Shown: positions 20,601-29,269 of the stretch, in pieces | How positions within the stretch are numbered: the stretch's first letter is position 1 | Layout of the letters: every line of letters starts with the position of its first letter | From: Chaetoceros tenuissimus | Taxonomy: Eukaryota > Bacillariophyta > Thalassiosirophyceae > Chaetocerotales > Chaetocerotaceae | NCBI GenBank assembly: GCA_021927905.1 | Contig: BLLK01000023.1 | Location: forward strand, 558,001-622,000 | Length of the DNA stretch: 64,000 nt | Direction: 5' to 3' | Position numbers and translations under genes: made by a program | The notes under the pieces: generated by a model | Told to the model about the DNA's origin: nothing | The model's input: the letters and a program-made list of their open reading frames with translations, nothing else | Databases searched by the model: none

Positions 20601-22031
20601 ATGGAGGACATGGAAGCTAATTCATCAGAACATGGCTTTCAGTCAGTGGCTTCGAGAGAAGAGCTACTCTCGAAATTCAAGTTCCAAGCAACACCCGAAG
20701 CCCCACACGTATCTTTTGTTGTCTTGACAGCATCTTGGATCAATCAACGACATTTATCACTCGAAGCATTTCTTCAACCCTTTCAATCTCTAATTCGTAG
20801 ACTTATGAATGAAGACCGTGAATTCAGCTATGGCCAATACCTCTTTCAAGTAGATGCTAGCGAAGAAAGCATCGATTTTTGTGTCAAGGAACTTTCGTGT
20901 CCAGATGAACTTCCAGCAATCTACTTGATGTACTACGAGCATGATGGTAGATTACAACATGTCAAAGTTGATTTAGAAGCCAAAGATATTTTATCATTTG
21001 ATAAAAATTCACCGAAATTGAGTCTGTGGGAGTCTAAACTCAATCAAGCATTTGATACGTTTGACTTGGATCAAGATATGAATGTGTCAATGGAACAAGA
21101 AGGCTTTTCAAGTAATACTCACAAGAGATCATTCGAAAGTGAGGATCAAAGTCAAGTTAGAATATTTATAGCTGGGGATAAAAGTCAAGTTGGAAAATCT
21201 AGTATATGTATGGGAATACTTGGTGCGCTTTTGAAAAAGGGTTACGATCCGAGGAAATTGGCTTACATAAAACCAGCTACACAATGTGAAGAAACGCAAC
21301 TGGTGAAAAAGTATTGTGAGGCAAAAGGCATTGAAGCAGTGGATGTTGGACCTGTAGTATATTATAAAGGCTTCACTAGGGCATTTCTAAATGGCGAGAC
21401 AGAGTCAAGTACTGAATTACTGGAGAAAGTCAAGAACTCGGTTGATACACTAAGTCGAGGTAAACAAGTAGTATTAGTTGATGGAGTAGGATATCCAGCT
21501 GTGGGATCAATCACTAATACAGACAATGCAAGTGTATCTCTTGCATCAGGTTGTCATGGAGTTTTGATTGTAGGAAAGAGAGGAGTTGGTGATGCTGTAG
21601 ACTCTTACAATTTGAATGCGACATACTTTCGTTCAAGAAATATACCTGTATTGGGAGCAATCTTCAATAAATTGCCTTTGGACGGTTTCTATTCTTTGGA
21701 GAAATGCAGAGCTGCAGTGAGCAAGTATTTTGAACAAAATCTGAGTGGGGTAAAGAAAGAAACTATCTTTGGTTTTGTACCAGAAATGAAAGATATGAGT
21801 GATATGGACTCTTTTATAAATTCGTTCAACCAATATGTTGATGTACAGGGGATATTAAACTGCGCAGCTATATTACTTGACAATGGTGGGAAAAGTATGA
21901 ATGGTGATGGCATGGATGAAGATATGGGTCGATCTAGTATAAAAGCAATCACCTCGTCTACAAAGAGGATAAGATTATCGAGAGATCAAATAGAACAGAG
22001 TGCTAAAGCATCTGGTGCCGCCGGTGGGTGA
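20601..22031 (+). CDS. thioredoxin-like domain fused to dethiobiotin-synthetase-like P-loop protein
   Basis: Start taken at the first ATG (20601; 476 residues). Residues about 30-150 look like a thioredoxin fold without the redox pair: VVLTASWINQR stands where CxxC is expected, followed by a FQVDASEES strand and a DELPAIYLMYY segment with a candidate cis-Pro. Residues about 180-425 match the AAA_26/BioD-type P-loop family: Walker A AGDKSQVGKSS, YIKPATQ, LVDGVGYPAVGS and VLGAIFNKLP. Related domains occur in dethiobiotin synthetase, CobB and the N-terminus of some phosphotransacetylases. The substrate is unknown and biotin synthesis is not proven. The C-terminal 50 residues are disordered and basic. 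Confidence 0.75.
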   Translation: MEDMEANSSEHGFQSVASREELLSKFKFQATPEAPHVSFVVLTASWINQRHLSLEAFLQPFQSLIRRLMNEDREFSYGQYLFQVDASEESIDFCVKELSCPDELPAIYLMYYEHDGRLQHVKVDLEAKDILSFDKNSPKLSLWESKLNQAFDTFDLDQDMNVSMEQEGFSSNTHKRSFESEDQSQVRIFIAGDKSQVGKSSICMGILGALLKKGYDPRKLAYIKPATQCEETQLVKKYCEAKGIEAVDVGPVVYYKGFTRAFLNGETESSTELLEKVKNSVDTLSRGKQVVLVDGVGYPAVGSITNTDNASVSLASGCHGVLIVGKRGVGDAVDSYNLNATYFRSRNIPVLGAIFNKLPLDGFYSLEKCRAAVSKYFEQNLSGVKKETIFGFVPEMKDMSDMDSFINSFNQYVDVQGILNCAAILLDNGGKSMNGDGMDEDMGRSSIKAITSSTKRIRLSRDQIEQSAKASGAAGG

Positions 22032-22329
22032 GGCGCAAAGAAGTAGGGATCTTTTTTACAGCAAAGAGAAGGTACCCTACATGCTATTGAGTCTTCGAAG
22101 GAATTCAACGCTTCTTAATCTCTTCAGAAGCGTGTAATGACATCTACTACCTACACAACATTGGGAGTAGATTGAAAATGACTGATTTGAAGACTACTGC
22201 TATCATCACTTCCAAAGCTAAGATGTAATCAATTGTTTTGTAACATGTCCGTTTTAATCAGTTTCATCACATGAGCAATTATGCTTCTATGAGCCCTATC
22301 AACATTGGCATTACACAAAGAAGGAATGA
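22032..22329. other. intergenic region, possibly with eroded coding trace
   Basis: No open frame. A short string near 22068 (GGTACCCTACA...TTGAGTC) resembles the stretch of the next gene family just after its J-domain, so this may hold eroded family sequence; the match is too short to be sure. Confidence 0.3.
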
Positions 22330-23141
22330 AACAATGTCTACCTCAAACAGACTCCAAGTGAATTCAATACACTTTATAAATGGAATCATATCAACATTCA
22401 GCAATACAATATTATACCAGATGTTTCGTTAGTTAGGGCATCCATAGCTTTCCAGTGTATAAACGCTAGAGGAGCTATTGCTCATGGAAGAGTAATAGAG
22501 ACTACTTACGTTCCTCTTGATGACGATTCTTCTGGAAAAGGTGCTGAAAATATATTCAATGATTATGGAGGGTATCTTTCATTTACAACAGCGGAGCAAA
22601 TCAAGAACGAATTAATGAGTCGAGGTCCTGTTGTTTCGGTATTTTTCAAACTGTACTCTTCATTTTTGAAAAGCGATGTCTCGCGGTGTCAAACATTCAA
22701 TTTCAATCTACAAAATGAATTACATGACATTCTAATAGTAGGATGGGAACAAACGCCAACTGGAGAATGTTGGATTATTTACCCATTTGTTGCTGGTTAT
22801 GCTGAGAATGATTATTACGGAATGTTTGGTGTTGATGATCTATGCATAGCTCCAAAGAATGATTTTATGGAGTGGAACTGGCAGATTGGTCCGTACTTTC
22901 GGTGTAATCTGGATGCTGCAAATCCAATGTGGATTCAATAGAAGGAGTCATGTCATTTAGTATCAATACAAATCTAATGCGTCTCTTGAGCGAAGTGGTT
23001 GGTGGTGATTTTATTGAAGCTGCAATATCAAAACGAAAATTTGTAATTCAAGACTGTAGGAAGTTTGCGCACAGTCGAACTTGCTTTCTACGGAAGATCG
23101 GAATGCCTGGAGAATTGAGGTTGAGCTCGTACCTTGACTAG
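22330..23141 (+). pseudogene. decayed copy of the J-domain/pseudo-cathepsin family
   Basis: From about 22330 one frame matches the family: WNHINIQQYNIIP, FQCINARGAIAHG, EQIKNELMSRGPVVS, HDILIVGW. It reaches a stop at about 22941. The conserved C-terminal part (LLSEVVGGDFIEAA, FVIQDCRKFAHSRTC) continues in another frame to 23141. The N-terminal J-domain is missing and no start is apparent. It is the first of the tandem copies and the most diverged. I infer a truncated, frameshifted host pseudogene. Confidence 0.8.
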
Positions 23142-23388
23142 CTTAGATGTATAAATACTTGAAAAAAATGATTCATGAAACGTTTGGCTCGTTTTTATCT
23201 CAAAAACCTACTCAGTGAGATCTTCCTTTTCTCTAAAAGATAAGATTTCTTGTACAAGACTAAACTAACAGCGTGGAATTCAGCGTGAATAGAAGCATTT
23301 ACAGCACATCCTCATCGTGAATAATGAAATACATAGTTCAATGAGGAGCTCATAAGTTCTAAAAGCACCGAGATTTCTTGCATTCAAA

Positions 23389-24540
23389 ATGGCGAATACT
23401 CAGAATAACTTTGCTGAAAGTAAGTTTGCAGATCTACTTTTAGATCAGGTGGAGGCTGTCCTTACTCAAGATCCTTGTGAAGACTCTCTTTATAATCTCC
23501 TCAAAATCGCTTCTCCTAACATTGAGAGATCTACTATATCTCGTGACCATCAAAAACACTTTAAGAAGCTCAAGTTTCAAGTTCATCCAGATCGCCACAC
23601 TGGAAATTCAGAAAGAGCAAATAAAATATTCCAGTCCATGGCAGATTTCTATGAGGAAGCATTGGGTTCAACTAATCGCAATCATACCCGAAAAGAAAAG
23701 AGGGAAAAGCGGTACCCTACAAACTTTGAGTCAAGTGAAAAGTGGACATACATTCACATTCGGCGTATGAAATGTATATCAAAAGAGAAATCTGTAGGTT
23801 CTCAGGTTGCAATTCAGTGCATTAATGCTAGAGGATCTATTGTACATGGAAAGACAATAGACGTTGGACAGTCTATAACCAAACCTAACAAAAGTTTAGA
23901 TCATAGATCAGCGAAAGAAGTCTTTGACATGTATGGAGGTTCCAAGGCTTTATCAAGTCAAGATGAAATTAAGACAGAGTTGATGACTCGGGGTCCAGTA
24001 GTTTCCACTTCGTTTGAGTTGTCCGCAGCCTTTCTCAGCTCTGTCGAAGGAAGAGACCATTTCTTTCATCTTGGGCTAAAAGAAAAGGTTCATGACGTCT
24101 TGATTACTGGCTGGAAACACACTTCAATGGGTGAAGTTTGGCAGATATGCCCTCTAATAAAAGCGGAGTACAATCATGTTGGAGAAGAATGTTTCAACAT
24201 TGGATTTGGACAGTATAACATTGATAGAACATGTGTAGTGCCAACAAATACTTTCGAGGATTACAATTGGCAAAAAGGCCCGTACTTCAAGGCCGATATT
24301 TGGCTTGATAGGGACACATGGTATTCGTGGAAATATATGGATTTTTCAATTAACTCAAAACAGCTTGAAGAATTGACTGAAGTCATGGGAGGTAATATTA
24401 TCGCTTCTGCAAAAAACAAGAGATTCACTCTGCAGGACTCAAGGAAGAAAGCTCACAGCAGATCTTGTTATCTTCAAGAAGTGACACTCCAAAAAAATAA
24501 TACCGCAAAGCCATGGAGGATCTCAGTAGTGTTTATTTAA
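23389..24540 (+). CDS. J-domain/papain-like (inactive) fusion protein, copy 2
   Basis: Single exon, 383 residues. The N-terminal J-domain (about 30-100) has HFKKLKFQVHPDRH with the HPD motif at about residues 66-68, then a helix (ANKIFQSMADFYEEAL) as in DnaJ helix III; HPD stimulates Hsp70 ATPase in the known family. The rest resembles the C-terminal half of cathepsin B/papain: DEIKTELMTRGPVVS, then KVHDVLITGW carrying the equivalent of the catalytic His, and CFNIGFGQYNIDRTCVVP where the enzyme has its late WG..G strands. In the likely Cys region, GSQVAIQCINARG, Gln stands where the nucleophile would be, and no NSW Asn motif follows. It ends in a conserved C-terminal module (LQDSRKKAHSRSC). 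No signal peptide is seen. A pseudoprotease adaptor role is inferred. Confidence 0.75.
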   Translation: MANTQNNFAESKFADLLLDQVEAVLTQDPCEDSLYNLLKIASPNIERSTISRDHQKHFKKLKFQVHPDRHTGNSERANKIFQSMADFYEEALGSTNRNHTRKEKREKRYPTNFESSEKWTYIHIRRMKCISKEKSVGSQVAIQCINARGSIVHGKTIDVGQSITKPNKSLDHRSAKEVFDMYGGSKALSSQDEIKTELMTRGPVVSTSFELSAAFLSSVEGRDHFFHLGLKEKVHDVLITGWKHTSMGEVWQICPLIKAEYNHVGEECFNIGFGQYNIDRTCVVPTNTFEDYNWQKGPYFKADIWLDRDTWYSWKYMDFSINSKQLEELTEVMGGNIIASAKNKRFTLQDSRKKAHSRSCYLQEVTLQKNNTAKPWRISVVFI

Positions 24541-24937
24541 GTTTGTTTTTCTTTGCTACGACGCTGTGAATAGAACCTTGTACGTGCATCTTTCGTCATT
24601 TGACAGTTTTTTAGCAACCCAACTTTTTTAAAGTGCAATGGCTAACTTCATTGTGCTTGTATTAGTACCCTTTAACTATTCTTAATAACATAGAATTGGA
24701 AGTGGTGATATATGAAGTTGTAGACATGTTTTAAATTATACTGTTTCTTCAAATTCAATTACTTCCAATGACGTATTTCAAGTGGGGAATCTAAATTACT
24801 CTTTTTTGCGTGTCCCGCGCCAAAAGTTGAAGTTCAAAGTGTTGTACCACATCTCCCATCTCCCATCATCTCCTTATGCATTTTATAATTTAAATTAACA
24901 CCATCAACTATTATTGCACATATCTGTTGATTGAATT
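24541..24937. other. intergenic region between tandem copies
   Basis: 397 AT-rich bases hold the terminator of copy 2 and the promoter of copy 3. No other feature seen. Confidence 0.5.
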
Positions 24938-26047
24938 ATGGAGAGGAAACTAAGAGAGATATTTCTAGATCAGGTAGAGGCCGTACTCTCTGAGGATCCT
25001 TGCGACGAATCGCTTTTTAGTTTATTCAAGATTACATCTCCTTCCATGAAGAGATGTTCTCTAGATACTGATCATGAACAGCATTTTAAAAAGCTGAGAG
25101 CCGAAATTCATCCGGATAAACATCGAAATTGCAGTAGAGCGAAGCGACTCTTCCAGTCCTTGACTGAATTCTATGACAAGTCTTTGGACGAAAACAAATC
25201 TGCTCCAGTTCGTAAGAAAATGAAGACCAATTTCCCCTTGAATTTTAGCTCAAGCGAGAAATGGACGTACATAAATATTAGGCAAATGGCTTTCATACCG
25301 AAAGAGAGATCTATTGGCTCTTTTGTTGCATACCAATGCATCAATGCAAGAGGAAGTATTGTACATGGAAAGAAAACACACCATCACTATAATCCGAAAG
25401 ATAAAAAGGACCAAAAATCTGCGAAGCAAGTGTTTGAAGCATATGGAGGTTTCAATATTCTTACAACCACTGATGAAATCAAAGACGAGTTGATGACTAG
25501 AGGACCAGTGGTTTCTACATCGTTTCAATTGTCAGATACATTCCTTTCTTCTGTTGAAGATAGAAAACGTTACTTTGATAGTAATCTCAAAAACAAGGTC
25601 CACGACGTACTGATCACCGGTTGGAAACATACCTCAATGGGTGAAGTCTGGCAGATTTGTCCACTTGTCTATGAAACTCTTGACGTTGGAGAAGAATGTT
25701 TCAATATTGGATTTGGGCAGTATGATATTGACAGAATGTGTATTGCTCCGAAGAGAACATTTGAGAGATGGAATTGGGAGTATGGACCTTATTTTAAGGG
25801 TTTTATTGATCATGAGCGCGATGTGTGGTATTCATGGCAAAGTATGGACTTTTCAATTGACTCAAAGCAGCTAGAAGAATTGAGTGAAACAGTTGGAGGT
25901 GATCTAATTGCTGCTGCAACTTCGAAGAAGAAGTTTACTCTGCAGGACTCGAAAAAGAAAGCTCATAGTAGATCTTGCTTTCTCACAAAAGTAAAACACG
26001 AAAAGGATAAGTCGCATTGTTGGAGAGTCTCAGTGAAATTTGTATGA
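24938..26047 (+). CDS. J-domain/papain-like (inactive) fusion protein, copy 3
   Basis: Single exon, 369 residues, starting MERKLREIFLDQVEAVL. HPD of the J-domain is at about residues 58-60 (AEIHPDKH). The papain-like half has DEIKDELMTRGPVVS and VHDVLITGWKHTSMGEVW with the His at about 222; at the expected Cys site the sequence is GSFVAYQCINARG (Phe for Cys). The C-terminal module, FTLQDSKKKAHSRSC, is shared by all copies. It is closest to copy 4: long stretches agree, including CFNIGFGQYDIDR. Confidence 0.78.
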   Translation: MERKLREIFLDQVEAVLSEDPCDESLFSLFKITSPSMKRCSLDTDHEQHFKKLRAEIHPDKHRNCSRAKRLFQSLTEFYDKSLDENKSAPVRKKMKTNFPLNFSSSEKWTYINIRQMAFIPKERSIGSFVAYQCINARGSIVHGKKTHHHYNPKDKKDQKSAKQVFEAYGGFNILTTTDEIKDELMTRGPVVSTSFQLSDTFLSSVEDRKRYFDSNLKNKVHDVLITGWKHTSMGEVWQICPLVYETLDVGEECFNIGFGQYDIDRMCIAPKRTFERWNWEYGPYFKGFIDHERDVWYSWQSMDFSIDSKQLEELSETVGGDLIAAATSKKKFTLQDSKKKAHSRSCFLTKVKHEKDKSHCWRVSVKFV

Positions 26048-26413
26048 ATTTACTTTTGTAAAACATTGTGCAGTGACATTTGTATGAAATTTTATTCTAT
26101 TGTAAAATAAACATCAAAAGCTTTGTATTATATTCATCTTTAGGCTGCTTTCATCTCTTTTGAAGCCATAGAATGATTCCTCCTCCGAGTAATTTACACC
26201 ACAAAACACACAAAAGACCAATGACATTTTTTAGTTTCTCTCCTTCTCCTTCTCCTTCTTCTCTCCTTTCCTTTTTCGTTCCTCTTTTGTCTGTCATCGA
26301 CCGTTTTTACATTTGACATTTATAAATGAAATTTGGTTTTGTATCTTATTACCTTCAAATCATTAGAAACTAGATTCTCTAACGCTTCATATTTCAAACC
26401 AAACATTCCAACA
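26048..26413. other. intergenic region with pyrimidine tract
   Basis: 366 bases. A CTTCTC-rich polypyrimidine tract lies at about 26236-26290, upstream of the next gene. No gene seen. Confidence 0.5.
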
Positions 26414-27256
26414 ATGTATTCACTCTCATCTTCAGGACTTCCTGTAAGCCGTGGTCTTTTTGATTTTGAAAAGAAAGATCCCCCGAGTGAAACTTGCCGT
26501 CAAATTCACGTGCCGTATGAAGATGTCGTGCTAAACAATCAAACATTTACACATAGATTCATTCTACTGAAATGGGAATATGCCGGATGGGAGTACATAG
26601 GTGGCGAAACATTGGATAGTACTGGCAAAGTTGTCATGAGACTCTTTGGTGCATATGTTCATAGCGAGAGGAAGAATCGTTACGAGTCAATATTTGATGC
26701 TGCTGATTCCATGGATCAAATGATGTTGGATATGTGTAACAATTTATTTGATCAATCAGGACGCCCGACAGGTAACTTTCAAAAGAAGTTAAAAGAGACC
26801 GCTTGTTGGTACGGGGATGGTTATGACATCGGGAATATTCTCTTCATTCAAGGTGTATATGCAAGAACTGCAGATGAGGACATGTACAGGGATATGGGAC
26901 TTCATGATGATATGGTCCGATCATTGATTTACAATATGGGTTGGCTAAAGGAAAAAAATGGTAACTTATATGACGTGAACAATAAACAACCAGAAGATGA
27001 TGTTAACCTTGATGAACTAGAAGAAGAAGAAAAGTACAATTTTGACATAGATATCGTAATTGGTGCTGGTGTCGAAAATTGTAAAAAAAGATTTCAAAAG
27101 ATTGCCGAAAAAGGAAAGCAAAAGGATTTGTATTTCATGTTACCTCATGAGATTGGATGGCCATTTTGTCCACATGAAAATGGCGTTGCACCTCCCATGA
27201 GCAGCAATAATGTTGATGATCCCAATGAAGGCTTGCAAGGGCAGGTAAATGAATAG
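26414..27256 (+). CDS. unknown protein; frame continues beyond a TAG
   Basis: ATG at 26414, 280 residues to the TAG at 27254. I do not recognise the family. The first half has aromatic strand-like segments (HRFILLKWEYAGWEYIGGE); the middle is acidic (DELEEEEKYNFDID); CWYGDGYDIGN and HEIGWPFCPHENG may be structural motifs. The same frame stays open after the stop for 103 more codons, to 27568, encoding a low-complexity Ser/Asn/Asp-rich tail ending KRKHDDLE. Either the TAG is a recent nonsense change or read error, or the tail was once coding. A GT..AG pair around the stop would remove 24 nt in frame, far too short for a normal intron. Confidence 0.6.
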   Translation: MYSLSSSGLPVSRGLFDFEKKDPPSETCRQIHVPYEDVVLNNQTFTHRFILLKWEYAGWEYIGGETLDSTGKVVMRLFGAYVHSERKNRYESIFDAADSMDQMMLDMCNNLFDQSGRPTGNFQKKLKETACWYGDGYDIGNILFIQGVYARTADEDMYRDMGLHDDMVRSLIYNMGWLKEKNGNLYDVNNKQPEDDVNLDELEEEEKYNFDIDIVIGAGVENCKKRFQKIAEKGKQKDLYFMLPHEIGWPFCPHENGVAPPMSSNNVDDPNEGLQGQVNE

Positions 27257-27568
27257 GATGCTCAACAGGCCAATGCATCGAATGAAAACCCAACTGATTC
27301 CTTGAATCCGGAAACCATTTCCAGCCAAGACCATTCATCTACCGCTGTTACAGATGATGTTACCAGTAGTAAAGAAGTTAATGTAAGCGTGCAGCCTGAT
27401 GCAGCAAGTAATGATGCTACTATGAACAACCAAGAATCCAATCCAAATACCATATTTGCAATTAACGATGTAAGGAATGAAGGATTAGAGACACATGACC
27501 AACCAGATGATGTCGGACAAGCAAGTGATACCAAAATTGGAAAAAGAAAACATGATGATTTAGAGTGA
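27257..27568 (+). other. in-frame open extension of the unknown gene
   Basis: 103 codons open in the frame of the upstream gene, beginning right after its TAG and ending at a TGA. Composition is disordered and acidic with a short basic end. See the entry at 26414. Confidence 0.5.
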
Positions 27569-27615
27569 TTTGAATACAGAGGCAAAGCGTAGTGGTAGTC
27601 ACGGTATGTATGGGG

Positions 27616-27762
27616 TTTTCAATTTATTCAGAGCAATTAGAAGAATTGAGTGAAGAAAATAGAGTTGATATCATCACAGAGGAAATTTCGGGGATAAAAT
27701 TTACTCTGCAGGACTGGGGAAAGAAAGCTTATAGTAGATCTTGCTTGGACATGAGGGATTAA
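27616..27762 (+). pseudogene. C-terminal fragment of the J-domain/pseudo-cathepsin family
   Basis: One open frame reads FSIYSEQLEELSEE, then ...IKFTLQDWGKKAYSRSC and a stop. It matches the last 50 residues of copies 3 and 4. Nothing of the J-domain or protease-like part remains. It is a relic of a further tandem copy. Confidence 0.85.
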
Positions 27763-28097
27763 TTAAGAGAAACCGTCACAACATTGTTCCCATAGTTTTT
27801 TCTTTTAACGCCTAATTATGAATGCATCCACTATGCAACTTGCTGGCGTCACCAAGTCTTTGAGTCACTTATGATTTAACGCTTAACCTCTTTCTTTCAT
27901 GAGGCTTATACGTGTTTTAACACAGCGTGGATAGAGTTCAGTCAAGAACTGCATGTTTATTCCTCCTCTCTTTGAGGTAAGAGTTCATCTACAAGACTCA
28001 ACTGTTTGCGTGGGAAGTAGCGTGGATATTCACATCCAAGCAATATCGTGCATTATCTTTACTCATAATTCACATTACCAAAACTTGTTGCTGAAAT
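27763..28097. other. intergenic region
   Basis: 335 bases upstream of copy 4. It shares short strings with the flank of copy 2 (AGCGTGGA, CAAGACT.AACT), suggesting duplicated promoter sequence. No gene. Confidence 0.4.
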
Positions 28098-29210
28098 ATG
28101 GAAAGTAAACTAAGAGAGATATTTCTAGATCAAGTGGAGGCCGTACTTTCCCTAGAGCCTTGCGACGAATCGCTATTCAAGCTATTCACGATTATTTCTC
28201 CTACCATGAAGAGGTCCTCCCTAGATACTGATCACGAGAAGCATTTCAAAAAGCTAAGAGCTGAAATACATCCGGATAAACATCGAAATTGTAAGAGAGC
28301 AAACCAACTCTTCCAGTCCTTAACTGACTTCTACGAAGAGTCTTTGGGTGAAAACAAATCTACTCCAGTTCGTAAGAGAACGAAGACTAGCTATTTCCCC
28401 TTGAATTTTAGCTCAAACGAGAAGTGGCCATACGTAAATGCCAGGCAAATGACTTACATTCCAAAGGAGAAATCAATTGGCTCTCTTGTTGCATACCAGT
28501 GCATCAACTCAAGAGGAAGCATCGTGCATGGAAAGAAAACCCGCTATTCATATTCTCCGAAAGATAAAAACGACCAAAGATCCGCGAAGAAAGTATTTGA
28601 AGCAATTGGAGGTTATAAACTTCTGTCTACACCAGATGAAATCAAAGCAGAATTGATGGCAAGAGGACCAATTGTTTCCACCTCATTTCAATTGTCTAAT
28701 GCATTCCTTTCTTCTGTTGAAGATAGAAACCGCTTCTTCAATAGTAATCTAAAAAGCAAGGTCCATGATGTCTTGATTACCGGCTGGAAACATACCTCAA
28801 TGGGTGAAGTCTGGCAGATTTGTCCACTTGTCTATGAAACTCTTGAGGTAGAAGAAGAATGTTTCAATATTGGATTTGGGCAATATGATATTGACAGAGT
28901 GTGTGTTGCTCCGAAGAATACATTTGAGGGTTGGAGTTGGGAGTCTGGACCTTATTTTCAGAAAAGTATGTCCAATGAGCGCGACGAATGGTATTCATGG
29001 CAAATTATGAACTTTTCAATTGACTCAAAGCAGCTAGAAGAATTGAGTGAAGCAGTTGGAGGTGACCTAATTGATGCTGCAACTTCGAAGAAAAAGTTTA
29101 CTCTACAGGACTCGAGAAAGAAAGCTCATAGTAGATCTTGCATTCTCAAAAACGTGAAACACGAAAAGGATAAGTCGCATTGTTGGAGAATTTCAGTGGA
29201 TTTCGAATGA
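28098..29210 (+). CDS. J-domain/papain-like (inactive) fusion protein, copy 4
   Basis: Single exon, 370 residues. HPD at about 58-60 (AEIHPDKHRNC). At the putative nucleophile site the sequence is GSLVAYQCINSRG (Leu for Cys); DEIKAELMARGPIVS and VHDVLITGWKHTSM follow. The C-terminal module FTLQDSRKKAHSRSC is kept. Very close to copy 3, with scattered differences, indicating recent duplication. It converges on the phosphoglucomutase gene, 59 bases away. Confidence 0.78.
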   Translation: MESKLREIFLDQVEAVLSLEPCDESLFKLFTIISPTMKRSSLDTDHEKHFKKLRAEIHPDKHRNCKRANQLFQSLTDFYEESLGENKSTPVRKRTKTSYFPLNFSSNEKWPYVNARQMTYIPKEKSIGSLVAYQCINSRGSIVHGKKTRYSYSPKDKNDQRSAKKVFEAIGGYKLLSTPDEIKAELMARGPIVSTSFQLSNAFLSSVEDRNRFFNSNLKSKVHDVLITGWKHTSMGEVWQICPLVYETLEVEEECFNIGFGQYDIDRVCVAPKNTFEGWSWESGPYFQKSMSNERDEWYSWQIMNFSIDSKQLEELSEAVGGDLIDAATSKKKFTLQDSRKKAHSRSCILKNVKHEKDKSHCWRISVDFE

Positions 29211-29269
29211 ATATCACTTTCGTGAAATTTTTGCATACATCGAAGTCAAATATAAGTGTATATTATTCT

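Noticed and set aside
22060-22100. Short resemblance to the J-domain family just before the pseudogene
   Set aside because: Only about 20 scattered matching bases; too weak to extend the pseudogene to the left.
23760-24270. Reading copies 2-4 as active cysteine proteases
   Set aside because: No Cys at the nucleophile position in any copy and no NSW motif, although the His is present.
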